Source: Embleya sp040629175
Lineage (GTDB): Bacteria; Actinomycetota; Actinomycetes; Streptomycetales; Streptomycetaceae
Assembly: GCF_040629175.1 (NCBI RefSeq)
Contig: NZ_JBEXUX010000044.1
Span: 1 to 64,000, forward strand
Direction of reading: 5' to 3'
DNA: 64,000 bases
The notes beneath the pieces are model-generated. The model made no database searches. It was not told where the DNA came from and saw nothing but the letters and a program-made list of their open reading frames with translations. Below are positions 17,446 to 25,799 of this stretch, piece by piece. The stretch's first letter is position 1, and each line of letters begins with the position of its first letter. Made by a program: the position numbers and the translations under genes.

Positions 17446-18822
17446 TCACGACGCCTCGGCCGCCCGCTCGGTCGAATCCTGCGCGGGGCTGTCCGCGGTG
17501 ATCCCCCGGGTCGAGGCGATCACCTCGCGCAGTCGCCGGTTGAGCGCCTCGTAGAACATGCTCAGCGGGAACTCGTCCGGCAACACCGCGTCCACGAGCG
17601 CCTTCGGCGGCCCGTCGATCGGCAGCGCGGCGGCTCCCTTGGCCCACACCGAACCGGGGTGCGGCTGCACGTACTCGGCGACCAGCGCGTAACCGGCCAG
17701 CCAGTGGCCGACCTTCGAGCGATCCACCCCCGCGCGGTAGAGCCGGTCCACCTCGTCGTAGAGCCCGAGCACCGCGTCGGTGATCCGATCCCAGTCCACG
17801 GTGAGCCGATTGTCCGCCCACTCGACCACACCCGCGCGATGCAGGTAGGCGAACAGCAGTTGGCCGCCCAACCCGTCGTAGTTGCGCACCCGGCCGCCGG
17901 TGACCGGGAAGCGGAACAGCCGGTCGAAGATCACCGCGTACTGCACCGAACGAGCGGTCGACACGCCCTCCTCGGCCAGTCGCACCGCCTCGCGGAACGC
18001 GGTCAGGTCACACCGCAGCTCCTCCAGCGCGTACATCCAGAACGGCATCCGCTGCTTGATCATGAACGGGTCGAACGGCATCGGACCGCGCATGTGGCTG
18101 CGGTCGTGGATCAGGTCCCACAACACGAACGCGTCCTGGGCGAGTTGCTGGCTCTGCACCAACTCCGCCGCCTCCGGCGGAAGTTCCAGGCCGAGCGTGC
18201 GCGCCGCAGCGGCGCCGACCCGACGGAAGCGAGCCGCCTCGCGGTCGCAGAAGATGCCGCCCCAGGTGTACTGCGGCACCTCGCGCACGGCCACCGTCTC
18301 CGGGAAGAGCACCGCAGAGTCGGTGTCGTAGCCGTCGGTGAAGTCGACGAACGCGATCGGCACGAACATCGCGTTGTCGTAGCGCCCGGCCTCCAACTCG
18401 GCCAGCCACTGCGGCCACACCACCCGCAGCAGCACCGCCTCGACGTTGCGCTTCGGGTTGCCGTTCTGGGTGTTCATCGGGAACACGACGAGGTGCTCCA
18501 GCCCGTCCCGCCGGTCCCGCTCCGGGCGAAACGCGACGAGCGAGTCCAGGAAGTCGGGGCGGCCGAAACCGTCCGCCGACCAGCGCCGGAAGTCGGCCAC
18601 GACGGCATCGAGGTACGCCTCGTCGTGCGGGAACAGCGGTGCGAGCCCGGTGATCGAGGAGGTGATGTCGGCCACCAGCGCCCGGGCGGACGCGTGCCCG
18701 GACGGCTCGATCGAACCGTCCTCGGCCTGCAACGGACGCAGGTCGGCGACGGACCGTTTGAGCACGGGCCACAGCGGGTGATCGACGGCGGTACGGACGG
18801 CTACGCGGGTCATGTTCGACAT
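17446..18822 (-). CDS. DUF6421 family protein
   Basis: A 458-residue soluble protein that I place in DUF6421, known only as a domain of unknown function in actinobacteria. Visible features are a dense set of conserved His/Asp/Trp residues: FPMNTQNGNPKRNVEAVLLR, FVDFTDGYDTDSAVLFPET, YTWGGIFCDREAARFRRV, LIHDRSHMRGPMPFDPFMIK and FRFPVTGGRVRNYDGLGGQ. HDRSHMRG looks like a metal or substrate site. It is the first gene of the operon with an SDR and a threonine aldolase, preceded by GAGAGGG and the putative promoter at 18862-18891. An enzymatic role acting together with those two partners is likely but unproven. Confidence 0.75.
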   Translation of the reverse strand: MSNMTRVAVRTAVDHPLWPVLKRSVADLRPLQAEDGSIEPSGHASARALVADITSSITGLAPLFPHDEAYLDAVVADFRRWSADGFGRPDFLDSLVAFRPERDRRDGLEHLVVFPMNTQNGNPKRNVEAVLLRVVWPQWLAELEAGRYDNAMFVPIAFVDFTDGYDTDSAVLFPETVAVREVPQYTWGGIFCDREAARFRRVGAAAARTLGLELPPEAAELVQSQQLAQDAFVLWDLIHDRSHMRGPMPFDPFMIKQRMPFWMYALEELRCDLTAFREAVRLAEEGVSTARSVQYAVIFDRLFRFPVTGGRVRNYDGLGGQLLFAYLHRAGVVEWADNRLTVDWDRITDAVLGLYDEVDRLYRAGVDRSKVGHWLAGYALVAEYVQPHPGSVWAKGAAALPIDGPPKALVDAVLPDEFPLSMFYEALNRRLREVIASTRGITADSPAQDSTERAAEAS

Positions 18823-18861
18823 GGAACCCTCTCAGGAGAAAGCAGGAACCACGGTCAGGCG

Positions 18862-18891
18862 AACCTATGTCAAAAGATTTTAACGCCGCAA
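18862..18891 (-). promoter_or_regulatory. Putative sigma70-type promoter of the DUF6421 operon
   Basis: Read on the minus strand, TTGCGG (18891-18886) and TAGGTT (18867-18862) are separated by 18 bases within an AT-rich patch that is unusual here (AAAATCTTTTGACA). The -10 lies about 40 bases before the ATG. Confidence 0.4.
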
Positions 18892-19112
18892 GGCCCTTCC
18901 AAACGCAATCTTATCGTCATGGGTATGTTTTGCCCGAATAAGTTGAGATTGCCGGGTGGCCCTGTTCGATCATCTCCCGGGCGCGGCGGCGGTGCATCCG
19001 GCGCCTCTGGAGGAAGGCACAAGATTTCGCCGACCCGGTCGCCGAGGTCTGTGGCTATCGACCGTCGATCCGGCCCGTCCCTACAGTTTCGTCCTGCTTG
19101 ACGGAATACCAA

Positions 19113-19127
19113 TTCCGTATAGCGGAA
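19113..19127. promoter_or_regulatory. IclR/AllR-type palindromic operator before dead permease gene
   Basis: TTCCGTATAGCGGAA is a perfect TTCCG-N5-CGGAA palindrome, extended by CCAA and TTGG nearby. A -35-like TTGACG at 19098-19103 stands 16 bases before TAGCGG, so the palindrome would cover the -10. The same palindrome occurs at the aceB and, with one change, hyi promoters. Confidence 0.55.
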
Positions 19128-19255
19128 TATTGGCCGGGGAGCGCCCTCGGATCCGCATCCACTCCCGCTGCCCGATCCCGCGAACGATCCGGCGATCCCG
19201 CATGTCCGATGGGCCGGGCCGTCCCGCGACGGCACCCGATGTGGAGGCACCGATC

Positions 19256-19466
19256 ATGGGCTGGAGAACCACCAGGAAGACCGTTGCCGGCGAGAACGCG
19301 GCCGAGGCGCCGGGCGGGCCGCCCCGCCGGCGGGGCGGCGCCCGTGCATCCCGTGGACGAGATCCTGCCGCCGGGGCGAATGCCGGCCGGCGCCCTGCAA
19401 CACGTGGCCACGATGTTCGGCACCGTCGCGGTGGCGCGCACCCCGGGCCCGCCCGCCCGCGCCTGA
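19256..19466 (+). pseudogene. NCS2 (uracil/xanthine-type) permease, N-terminal stub
   Basis: A strong ribosome binding site (GGAGG) precedes an ATG at 19256 giving MGWRTTRKTVAGENAAEAPG. After a frame change the sequence from 19344 reads HPVDEILPPGRMPAGALQHV then ATMFGTVAVA. That is the highly conserved start of NCS2 nucleobase permeases (HPVDE...LQHVLAMYAGAVAVP in relatives). It then stops at 19466 where about 400 further residues should follow. Everything beyond the first transmembrane segment is gone and the rpf terminator begins at 19482. Together with the operator-like palindrome upstream this is the dead first exon-length of a purine permease gene. The remaining 18823-19255 stretch shows only promoter-like sequences. 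Confidence 0.6.
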
Positions 19467-19481
19467 CCGTTGCCCCGAAAC

Positions 19482-19516
19482 GGGCGTAGGCCCCGCCGAA
19501 GTACTCGGCGGGGCCT
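19482..19516 (-). terminator. Terminator hairpin downstream of rpf
   Basis: CGTAGGCCCCGCCGA and TCGGCGGGGCCTACG form a perfect 15-base-pair stem around AGTAC, 17 bases past the rpf stop. The stem sequence is almost the same as that of the terminator at 55635-55667. Confidence 0.75.
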
Positions 19517-19532
19517 ACGTGGTGGCGCTGGA

Positions 19533-20270
19533 TCAGACGGCGAGCTGGGTGCCCACCGAGATCAGGTGGGGGTTGCCCCCGATGACGCCCGCGTTCGCGG
19601 CGTACAGGGCCTTGTAGCCACCCTTGACGCCGAGCTTCGCGGCGACGCCGGAGAGCGTGTCACCGGCCTTGACGGTGTACTTGCCGGAACCCGAAGTCTG
19701 CTTGGTCGCGGCCGACTTCGGCGCGTCCTGCTTGTCCTGCTTGTCCTGCACCTGGACCTTCGGCGCGTTGCCGGTGGAGGTCTTCGGCGCGTTCTCGGTC
19801 ACGGACTCGGCCTTGGGCGCGGCCTTCGGCTCGACCTTGCTCTTGGTCTTGCCGGTGGTCGCGGAGTCGGCCGTGGCGGAGGCGTTGCCGCCCTTGCCCA
19901 GGCCGGCCTTCTGCGAGCAGACCGGCCAGGCGCCCGGACCCTGGCTCGCCAGGACCCGCTCGGCGACCGCGATCTGCTGGTCCTTGGTGGCCTGCGCGGC
20001 GCTGGAGGCGTACTGGCTGCCGCCGAACGCGTTCCAGGTGCTCGGTGTGAACTGCAGACCGCCGGAGAAGCCGTTGCCCGTGTTGATACCCCAGTTCCCG
20101 GTGCTCTCGCACTGGGCGACCGCGTCCCACGTGGACGAGGTCGCGGCGCTCGCGCTGCCCGTCATGCCCACGAGGGGAAGGACGAGACCCGCACCGGCGG
20201 CGACGGCGATGCCGGCGCGACGGCCACGAGAGAGCGAGCGAACGGGAGCGGTGATGGCACGGAAGGTCAT
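19533..20270 (-). CDS. rpf: Resuscitation-promoting factor-like transglycosylase with LysM
   Basis: A 245-residue secreted peptidoglycan hydrolase. A signal peptide covers about residues 15-43 (RRAGIAVAAGAGLVLPLVG to ASA). The Rpf/transglycosylase domain follows at about 44-120: WDAVAQCESTGNWGINTGNG holds the catalytic Glu, and FSGGLQFTPSTW follows. A Lys/Pro/Ala-rich linker spans about 125-195. A C-terminal LysM domain (YTVKAGDTLSGVAAKLGV to VGTQLAV) binds the wall. The enzyme splits glycan strands during germination or regrowth. The gene is read behind a c-di-AMP riboswitch and its own promoter, and ends at the hairpin at 19482-19516. Confidence 0.9.
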   Translation of the reverse strand: MTFRAITAPVRSLSRGRRAGIAVAAGAGLVLPLVGMTGSASAATSSTWDAVAQCESTGNWGINTGNGFSGGLQFTPSTWNAFGGSQYASSAAQATKDQQIAVAERVLASQGPGAWPVCSQKAGLGKGGNASATADSATTGKTKSKVEPKAAPKAESVTENAPKTSTGNAPKVQVQDKQDKQDAPKSAATKQTSGSGKYTVKAGDTLSGVAAKLGVKGGYKALYAANAGVIGGNPHLISVGTQLAV

Positions 20271-20284
20271 TTATTACCTCGTCG

Positions 20285-20462
20285 GGCGCCTACGAAGTTA
20301 GCTGTCGGGTTCGGACGATTGGCCCGGCCTCGCCTGCAACAGGCATGGCTTCACCCCAGACATCGACGTGGCCGATGTCGGCACTCACTTGGTTCCCCCG
20401 CTCCTGCCGCCAGTCGATATCGACTGCTTCCCTCGGGCGGCGGCAGGATTCGGCGTACCACC
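20285..20462 (-). ncRNA. Cyclic di-AMP riboswitch (ydaO/yuaA class) in rpf leader
   Basis: On the minus strand the leader carries the hallmark blocks of the ydaO class in order. They are CGCCGAATCCTGCCGCCGCC, GGAGCGGGGGAACCAAGTGA, TGGGGTGAAGCC, GCCGGGCCAATC and CCGAACCCGACAGCTAACTT followed by CGTAGGC. It ends about 15 bases before the rpf start. Actinobacterial rpf and NlpC/P60-type wall hydrolase genes are known hosts of this riboswitch, where c-di-AMP turns expression off. The palindromic CAGTCGATATCGACTG inside it forms a variable stem. The match is by consensus blocks; I could not fold it. Confidence 0.88.
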
Positions 20463-20491
20463 CGGGGAGTCCGCTTGTGCGAACAACCACG

Positions 20492-20521
20492 AAGCTACGC
20501 ACCGCTCCGCCGGATTGGCAA
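20492..20521 (-). promoter_or_regulatory. Putative promoter of riboswitch-rpf transcript
   Basis: On the minus strand TTGCCA (20521-20516) and TAGCTT (20497-20492) are separated by 18 bases, just upstream of the riboswitch. The rest of the 386-base gap up to the EthD gene shows nothing further. Confidence 0.45.
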
Positions 20522-20656
20522 ACATTTCGGGTGATTTGTGAGGTGCCCCATAGGGCGGAATAACACCGATTTGCCCGATATGTCGCCAACCCCGCAGGTC
20601 ACGGCTTCGACGTCCACGGTGCGCAGCCGCGTGCTCACCCGTGCTTCAACGACGAG

Positions 20657-20992
20657 CTATTCCGTCGCGGGCAGCTCCACAGGTACGACTACCCGCTCCT
20701 CGTCCCACAGGAACGTCGCCCCGCCGGTCGCGAAATTGGCGACGTCGGCCACCGTGGCCCGCCCCTCCGGCGAATCCAGGGTCGCTTCGATACCGGCGCG
20801 GGTCGGTGCGTACAGCCCGACCACCAGGTAATAGGGCGGCTGCGCGCCGGACGGATCCGGTTCGCACTTGCCGATGGTCCAGCCGGTCAACCCGGGCATG
20901 GTGCGGGCGAGCGGGACGTGCTTCTCCCAGTAATAGGTGTCGAACGCCGCCGGGTCCTCGGGGTGGCCATAGAGCACGGTCAGCTTGTACAT
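20657..20992 (-). CDS. EthD family protein
   Basis: A 111-residue dimeric alpha/beta-barrel protein. MYKLTVLYGHPEDPAAFDTYYWEKHVPLARTM carries the EthD signature (YYxxxHxPLA), and PPYYLVVGLYAPTRAGIEATLDSPEG the second half. Relatives range from polyketide cyclase-like and ether-degradation accessory proteins to proteins of unknown role. It lies 81 bases downstream of the PEP-hydrolase-like gene in the same direction, so it probably belongs to that operon and may act on the same compound. No catalytic assignment is possible beyond the conserved His. Confidence 0.8.
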   Translation of the reverse strand: MYKLTVLYGHPEDPAAFDTYYWEKHVPLARTMPGLTGWTIGKCEPDPSGAQPPYYLVVGLYAPTRAGIEATLDSPEGRATVADVANFATGGATFLWDEERVVVPVELPATE

Positions 20993-21073
20993 GCCGAATC
21001 CTCACGATCGTGTGGTGGATGTGGGTCCTGCCGGTGGTGCCCGGTGCGTCCGGCGCGCCGGCGCCGGATGGAA

Positions 21074-21898
21074 CTAGCGCGCGGCGATGCTCTTGAACGC
21101 CCGCGCCTGCTCGGTGATGGCCACCTCGGTGGGCAGCCGTTCCATGCTGGAGGCGCCGAAGAAGCCGACCACTCCGGTGGTGTGGGCCAGCACGTACGCG
21201 GCGTCCTCGGGTTCGGCGATCGGCCCGCCGTGGCACAGCACCAGCACGTCGGGGTTCACCTCCGCCGCCGCGTCGCGCATGAGCTGCACCCGCTCCACCG
21301 CCTGGTCGAGGGTGACCGCGGTGGTCGCGCCGATGCTGCCCTTGGTGGTCAGTCCCAGATGCGGGACCAGGATGTCGGCGCCCGCCGCGGTCATCGCCCG
21401 GGCCTGCTCGGCGTCGAAGACGTAGGGGGCGGTCAGCAGGCCGCGCTCGGCGGCCAGCCGGATCATCTCCACCTCCAGGTCGTAGCCCATCCCGGTCTCC
21501 TCCAGGTTCTGCCGGAAGACGCCGTCGAACAGCCCGACCGTGGGGAAGTTCTGCACACCCGCGAAGCCCATCGCGGCGAGCTGGTCCAGGAAGTGCGGCA
21601 TGATCCGGAACGGATCGGTGCCGCACACGCCCGCCAGTACCGGGGTGCCCTGGACCACCGGCAGCACCTCGCCCGCCATCTCGACCACGATCGCGTTGGC
21701 GTCCCCGTAGGGCAGCAGCCCGGCGAGCGAACCCCGACCGGCCATTCGGTAGCGGCCCGAGTTGTAGATGATGATCAGGTCCACCCCGCCGGCCTCGGCG
21801 CACTTGGCCGACAGTCCCGTGCCCGCGCCCGCGCCGATCACGACGCCGCCCTGCTCGACCGTCCTGTGCAGTCGGCCCCGCGCCTCGCGTCCGTTCAT
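21074..21898 (-). CDS. PEP-hydrolase-like TIM-barrel protein
   Basis: A 274-residue protein of the phosphoenolpyruvate-hydrolase-like family (TIM barrel, distantly related to PEP mutase/isocitrate lyase). Conserved segments are VVIGAGAGTGLSAKCAEAGG, DLIIIYNSGRYRMAGRGSL, GVCGTDPFRIMPHFLDQL, GFAGVQNFPTVGLFDG, DILVPHLGLTTKGSIGA and VLVLCHGGPIAEPEDA. The biochemical reaction of the family is not established as far as I know. Its start lies one base from the stop of the Tm-1-like gene, and in plants and fungi these two domains occur fused in one protein, so they almost certainly work together. Confidence 0.85.
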   Translation of the reverse strand: MNGREARGRLHRTVEQGGVVIGAGAGTGLSAKCAEAGGVDLIIIYNSGRYRMAGRGSLAGLLPYGDANAIVVEMAGEVLPVVQGTPVLAGVCGTDPFRIMPHFLDQLAAMGFAGVQNFPTVGLFDGVFRQNLEETGMGYDLEVEMIRLAAERGLLTAPYVFDAEQARAMTAAGADILVPHLGLTTKGSIGATTAVTLDQAVERVQLMRDAAAEVNPDVLVLCHGGPIAEPEDAAYVLAHTTGVVGFFGASSMERLPTEVAITEQARAFKSIAAR

Positions 21899-21899
21899 C

Positions 21900-23144
21900 T
21901 CAGTCCACGCGTCCCTTCGTGATCATTTCGTGCAGTCGATCCGCCGCCGCCGTGGCGAACGCCGGATCGTTGATGTCCGTCGCCGCCTCGTGCACCTCGA
22001 CGGAGCTGCCCGCGAGCCCCGCTCGCAGCTCGTCGAACAGCGCCTTGTCGGCGACGGAATCGTAGAAGGGCGCGCCCTCGACGTCGATCGCCGAGACCCC
22101 GTGCAAGGGCAGGTAGAGCGCGGTGGGGCCGGTCGCGGCGACCAGCTTGGCGGCGATCCGCCGACCCAGCTCGGCGTTCTCCGCGGGGGTGGTGCGCATC
22201 AGCGTCACGGTCGGGTTGTGCACGTAGAGCTGCCGCTCCTCGAACCGCTCGGGCACGGTGTTGCGCGGGCCGAAGTTGACCATGTCCAGCGCACCGACGC
22301 TGACCACCTGCGGCAGCCCCATCCGGCCGGCCGCGGTCAGCCGCTCGGGACCCGCGCTGAGCACCCCGCCGACCAGGTCGTCGGCCAGCTCGGTGGTGGT
22401 CAGGTCGAGGATCCCGGCCAAGAAGCCCGCCTCGGCCAGATTCTCCATCGACGTGCCGCCCGCCCCGGTGGCGTGGAAGACCAGCACCTCGTAGCCCAAC
22501 TCGGTGAGCCGCTCGCGGGCGGCGTCCACCGCCGGGGTGGTCACCCCGAACATCGACGCGGCGACCAGCGGACGCCCCTCGCCGGTCACCCCCGCGACCG
22601 CCGCACGATCCTCGGCGTAACCGCCGGCCATCCCGGCGATCGCGTCCGCCGCGTTGCCCAGGATGCGCTCGGAGAGCCGATTTATCCCGGCGATGTCCAC
22701 GACGCTGTACATCATCGTCACGTCCACCGCGCCCACATACGGCGACACGTCGCCCGCCGCCATCGTGGAGACCAGCAGCTTGGGCACACCCACCGGCAGC
22801 GCGCGCATCGCGTGGGAGGCGATCGCCGACCCGCCCGAGCCGCCCATCGCGAGCACCCCGTCGACCCGGCCCTGCTCGTACAGCTCGCGCAGGATGGACG
22901 CGGCCCCTTCGGCCATCGCGGTGGTGGCCGCGCCCCGATCGGCCCGGGTCCGCAGGTCGGCCAGGTCGGTGCCGGCCGCCGCCGCGACGTCGGTCGCCTG
23001 TACGTCGGCCTGGGCCAGCGACTCGCCGAGCACGCCCACGTTCATCAACACCACCTCGGCGCCGCGAGCACGCAGCCGGTAGGCCAGCCACGCGTATTCG
23101 GATCCCTTGGTGTCGAGCGTTCCGATCAGTACGACGGTGGGCAT
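21900..23144 (-). CDS. Tm-1-like ATP-binding (UPF0261) protein
   Basis: A 414-residue protein with an excellent GGAGG six bases before the ATG at 23144. It has two Rossmann-like domains. The first runs VVLIGTLDTKGSEYAWLAYR, MGGSGGSAIASHAMRALPVG and KLLVSTMAAGDVSPYVGAVD. The second runs VAASMFGVTTPAVDAARERL, VFHATGAGGTSMENLAEAGF and VSVGALDMVNFGP. This matches UPF0261, the N-terminal part of tomato Tm-1, which inhibits tobamovirus replicase and binds ATP. The bacterial role is unknown. It is the first gene of the Tm-1-like/PEP-hydrolase-like/EthD operon and is divergent from an SDR gene. Confidence 0.88.
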   Translation of the reverse strand: MPTVVLIGTLDTKGSEYAWLAYRLRARGAEVVLMNVGVLGESLAQADVQATDVAAAAGTDLADLRTRADRGAATTAMAEGAASILRELYEQGRVDGVLAMGGSGGSAIASHAMRALPVGVPKLLVSTMAAGDVSPYVGAVDVTMMYSVVDIAGINRLSERILGNAADAIAGMAGGYAEDRAAVAGVTGEGRPLVAASMFGVTTPAVDAARERLTELGYEVLVFHATGAGGTSMENLAEAGFLAGILDLTTTELADDLVGGVLSAGPERLTAAGRMGLPQVVSVGALDMVNFGPRNTVPERFEERQLYVHNPTVTLMRTTPAENAELGRRIAAKLVAATGPTALYLPLHGVSAIDVEGAPFYDSVADKALFDELRAGLAGSSVEVHEAATDINDPAFATAAADRLHEMITKGRVD

Positions 23145-23301
23145 CGGTGCCTCCGGTGGAGTCGGTAGGGCTTGCCGGGTTGACGCTTCGGCGGCAAACG
23201 GCCGCGCACAGTAACCCAACCGGATGATCATGGCGATTGAAAGCACCGTGCGGTAGGACGGGGGGCGAGTTCCGAAGTTTTGGCACGTCACGGAGGTATC
23301 G

Positions 23302-24087
23302 ATGGCGGAGGAACCGGACGGACGGGTCGCAATCGTCGCCGGCGCGGGTGACGGCATCGGACGCGCCTGTGCGCTGGCCCTGGCCCGCACCGGCGCGGAT
23401 CTGGCACTGGCCGCGCGCCGGCCCGAGCCGTTGCGGCGACTCGCGGACGAGATCCGCGAGCTGACGGGCCGTCGGGTGATCGCGGTACCCACCGACCTGG
23501 CCGACCAGGCCGGTTGCCGGGCGCTGGTGGACACCGCCGCGCGCGAACTCGGCCGGGTGGACGTGGTGGTCAACGTCGCCACGTACAACCCGGCGGGGCG
23601 GCTGGAGGAGTTGGATCCGGAAGAGTTTCGGCGGGCGTTCGAGATCAACGTGCTCGGCGTGCTGGCCGTCTCGCGGGCCGCGCTGCCGCACATGCGCGCG
23701 GTCGGCGGTGGGTCGATCGTGCAGATCAGCTCGGAGGCGCCACGCGCGAAGCTGGTGAACCTGGGCGCGTACGCGGCGACCAAGGCCGCGATGGAGGTCG
23801 CCTCCGGGGTGCTGGCCAAGGAGGTCGGCCCGGACGGGGTGCGGGTCAACGTGGTCGTCGCGGGCTACACCGAGAACGCCAAACTGGCCGGCTACATCGC
23901 CGACATCGCCGCGCGCCGGGACGTGCCCGAGGCGGAGGTGCGCGCCGAGATGACCAAGTCGTCGGCGCTGCGCCGGATCACCCAGCCGGAGGACATCGCC
24001 GACACCGTGGCGTTCCTGGCCTCGCCCGGAGCCCGGGCCATCACCGGCACGATCACCCCGGTCACCTCGGGCGTCTCCTTCGGCTGA
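23302..24087 (+). CDS. SDR family oxidoreductase
   Basis: A 261-residue classical short-chain dehydrogenase. It has VAGAGDGIGRACALAL (NAD(P) loop), LAARRPEPLRRL (Arg suggests NADP), VDVVVNVATYNPAG in place of NNAG, VQISSEAPRAKLVNLGAYAATKAAM with Ser, Tyr and Lys of the active site, and ITGTITPVTSGVSFG at the C-terminus. It is transcribed divergently from the Tm-1-like operon across a 157-base gap and could act on the same pathway. It is convergent with pucR. Substrate unknown. Confidence 0.88.
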   Translation: MAEEPDGRVAIVAGAGDGIGRACALALARTGADLALAARRPEPLRRLADEIRELTGRRVIAVPTDLADQAGCRALVDTAARELGRVDVVVNVATYNPAGRLEELDPEEFRRAFEINVLGVLAVSRAALPHMRAVGGGSIVQISSEAPRAKLVNLGAYAATKAAMEVASGVLAKEVGPDGVRVNVVVAGYTENAKLAGYIADIAARRDVPEAEVRAEMTKSSALRRITQPEDIADTVAFLASPGARAITGTITPVTSGVSFG

Positions 24088-24179
24088 CCCCGGATGCCCG
24101 ACCGCCGGCGCCGCCGGCCCTGCCCGCAACGCCCGCACACCGCTCGTGGCGCCCCACCCCGTCCGCCGCGAGCGCGCGC

Positions 24180-25799
24180 TCAGCGCAGCCTGAGCGCCAG
24201 GAAGAAGTCCACCTTGTCCTCCAACCGGGACAGCCGACGCCCGGTCAACTCCTCGATCCGGCCGATCCGGTAGCGCAACGTGTTCACATGGACGTGCAAC
24301 CGTGCCGCGCACCGGGTCCACGACCCGTCGCAGTCCAGGAACACCTCCAGCGTGCCCACCAGATCGGCCTGGTGGCTCGCGTCGTAGGCCCGCAGCGGCT
24401 CCAGCAACCGGCCCCGGAACGCCCGCCGCACGTCCTCCGGCACCGCCGCCAACAGCGCGACGTGCGAAGCGAGTTCGGCATGCCCGACCACCTCGACCCG
24501 ACCGGACCTGGTGCCCGCGATCCGGCCCGCGTGCCAGGCCTCCTCCAGTGCGCCGCGCAGCCCGTCCGCGCGACCCACCCGCGCACTCACCCCGATCCGC
24601 ACCCGCACACCGCCCGCCGCGGGCCCCGCCAACGCCGCCAACCGCTCGCGCAGCAGCCCGGTGGTGGGGTCCGGCTCGCTGCCGTCCCGATCCGGCAGCG
24701 CCTCGCCCGGGATCAGCGCCACCGCGCCCGGCCCGGTCGCCGACACCAGGGCCGCGCTCGGTCGATCCGCCAACGCCTCCTCCAAGAGCACCCGGGCCAG
24801 CCGCCGGGCCTCGCGCGAGGGCAGGTCCGGGATGGTGGCGGTGGCGAACTGCCAGTGCGTGGCGCCCGCGCCGTCCGGCTCGGCGGCCCGCAGTCGTGCG
24901 GCCACCTCGACCGGGTCGGCGCCGGCCGCGAGCAGGTTCAGCACGTCCTCGGACAACCGCCGGGTGCGCCGACGCTGGTCCTCGACCCGGTCCCGCCCCA
25001 CCGACACCAGCCGCACCAGCTCGCCCAGCAGCGCCTGGTGCCGCTCCGGCCAGTCGGTGACGTCGTCCTCGACCGCGAGGAACCAGTCGCCCCACGTGTC
25101 CAAATCGACCGAACCGCCCGCCTCGGGCACCGGGAGCAGCGAGAACGCGCGTCCGTCGACCCGATAGCGAAACGGCACCCGGGCCTTGCGCTCCCGCGCC
25201 GCGAAGTGCGCGCGAGCCATCTTCACCCGCAGCCCCGACGCCAGATCGGGCCCGCCGGCGGCGGCCTGACGCCCGGTCAGCGAGAGCACCCAGCAGTGGA
25301 TGTCGATGTCGGCCGCGATCAGCCCGAGCACCCCGTCCAGGCCCGCCCCGCCGGCGGCGGCCTGCACCAGCCGTCGATGCCGGTCGACCACCGCGGTCAG
25401 GTCGGTCGCCCGTTCGGCGGATATTCGACGGACCACGAATTCGGTCAGATGCGCGAAGGAGAGTTCCTCCTCGACCGCGAACAGCGGTAGATGGTGCCGC
25501 TCGCACGCCCGCACCAGATCGACCGGGATGTCGCCGATCTCGGCCTGCCCGGCCGCCAACGCGGTGGCCCCGCCCCCGGTCAGCACCCGGACGAAACGCT
25601 CCGAGTCCGCCGGCCCCGCCCGCCAGCCCATGCCGGTCAACACCAGTGCACCGGCGGTCAGGTATCGACTGGGGTCGTGCAGGTCGGTGGTCATCACCGC
25701 GCGCACCGACCGATCCAGTTCCTCCTCGCCCACCAACAACCGGATCCCGGGTATGCCGACACCGGCCGTGCCATCGCCGAGAAGCGCGCGCAATCGCAT
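24180..25799 (-). CDS. PucR family transcriptional regulator
   Basis: A 539-residue regulator from the ATG at 25799, after GAGAGGGGG; an upstream in-frame start at 25841 is less likely. The N-terminal purine-catabolism (PucR) sensor domain reads LRALLGDGTAGVGIPGIRLL, SVRAVMTTDLHDPSRYLTAG and ALVLTGMGWRAG. A central GGDEF-like/CdaR domain follows. The C-terminal HTH_30 reads LEVFLDCDGSWTRCAARLHV and VNTLRYRIGRIEELTGR. It is divergent from the xanthine dehydrogenase operon, and by analogy with Bacillus PucR should activate it when a purine breakdown product accumulates. No clear operator could be picked in the 271-base intergenic region. Confidence 0.9.
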   Translation of the reverse strand: MRLRALLGDGTAGVGIPGIRLLVGEEELDRSVRAVMTTDLHDPSRYLTAGALVLTGMGWRAGPADSERFVRVLTGGGATALAAGQAEIGDIPVDLVRACERHHLPLFAVEEELSFAHLTEFVVRRISAERATDLTAVVDRHRRLVQAAAGGAGLDGVLGLIAADIDIHCWVLSLTGRQAAAGGPDLASGLRVKMARAHFAARERKARVPFRYRVDGRAFSLLPVPEAGGSVDLDTWGDWFLAVEDDVTDWPERHQALLGELVRLVSVGRDRVEDQRRRTRRLSEDVLNLLAAGADPVEVAARLRAAEPDGAGATHWQFATATIPDLPSREARRLARVLLEEALADRPSAALVSATGPGAVALIPGEALPDRDGSEPDPTTGLLRERLAALAGPAAGGVRVRIGVSARVGRADGLRGALEEAWHAGRIAGTRSGRVEVVGHAELASHVALLAAVPEDVRRAFRGRLLEPLRAYDASHQADLVGTLEVFLDCDGSWTRCAARLHVHVNTLRYRIGRIEELTGRRLSRLEDKVDFFLALRLR

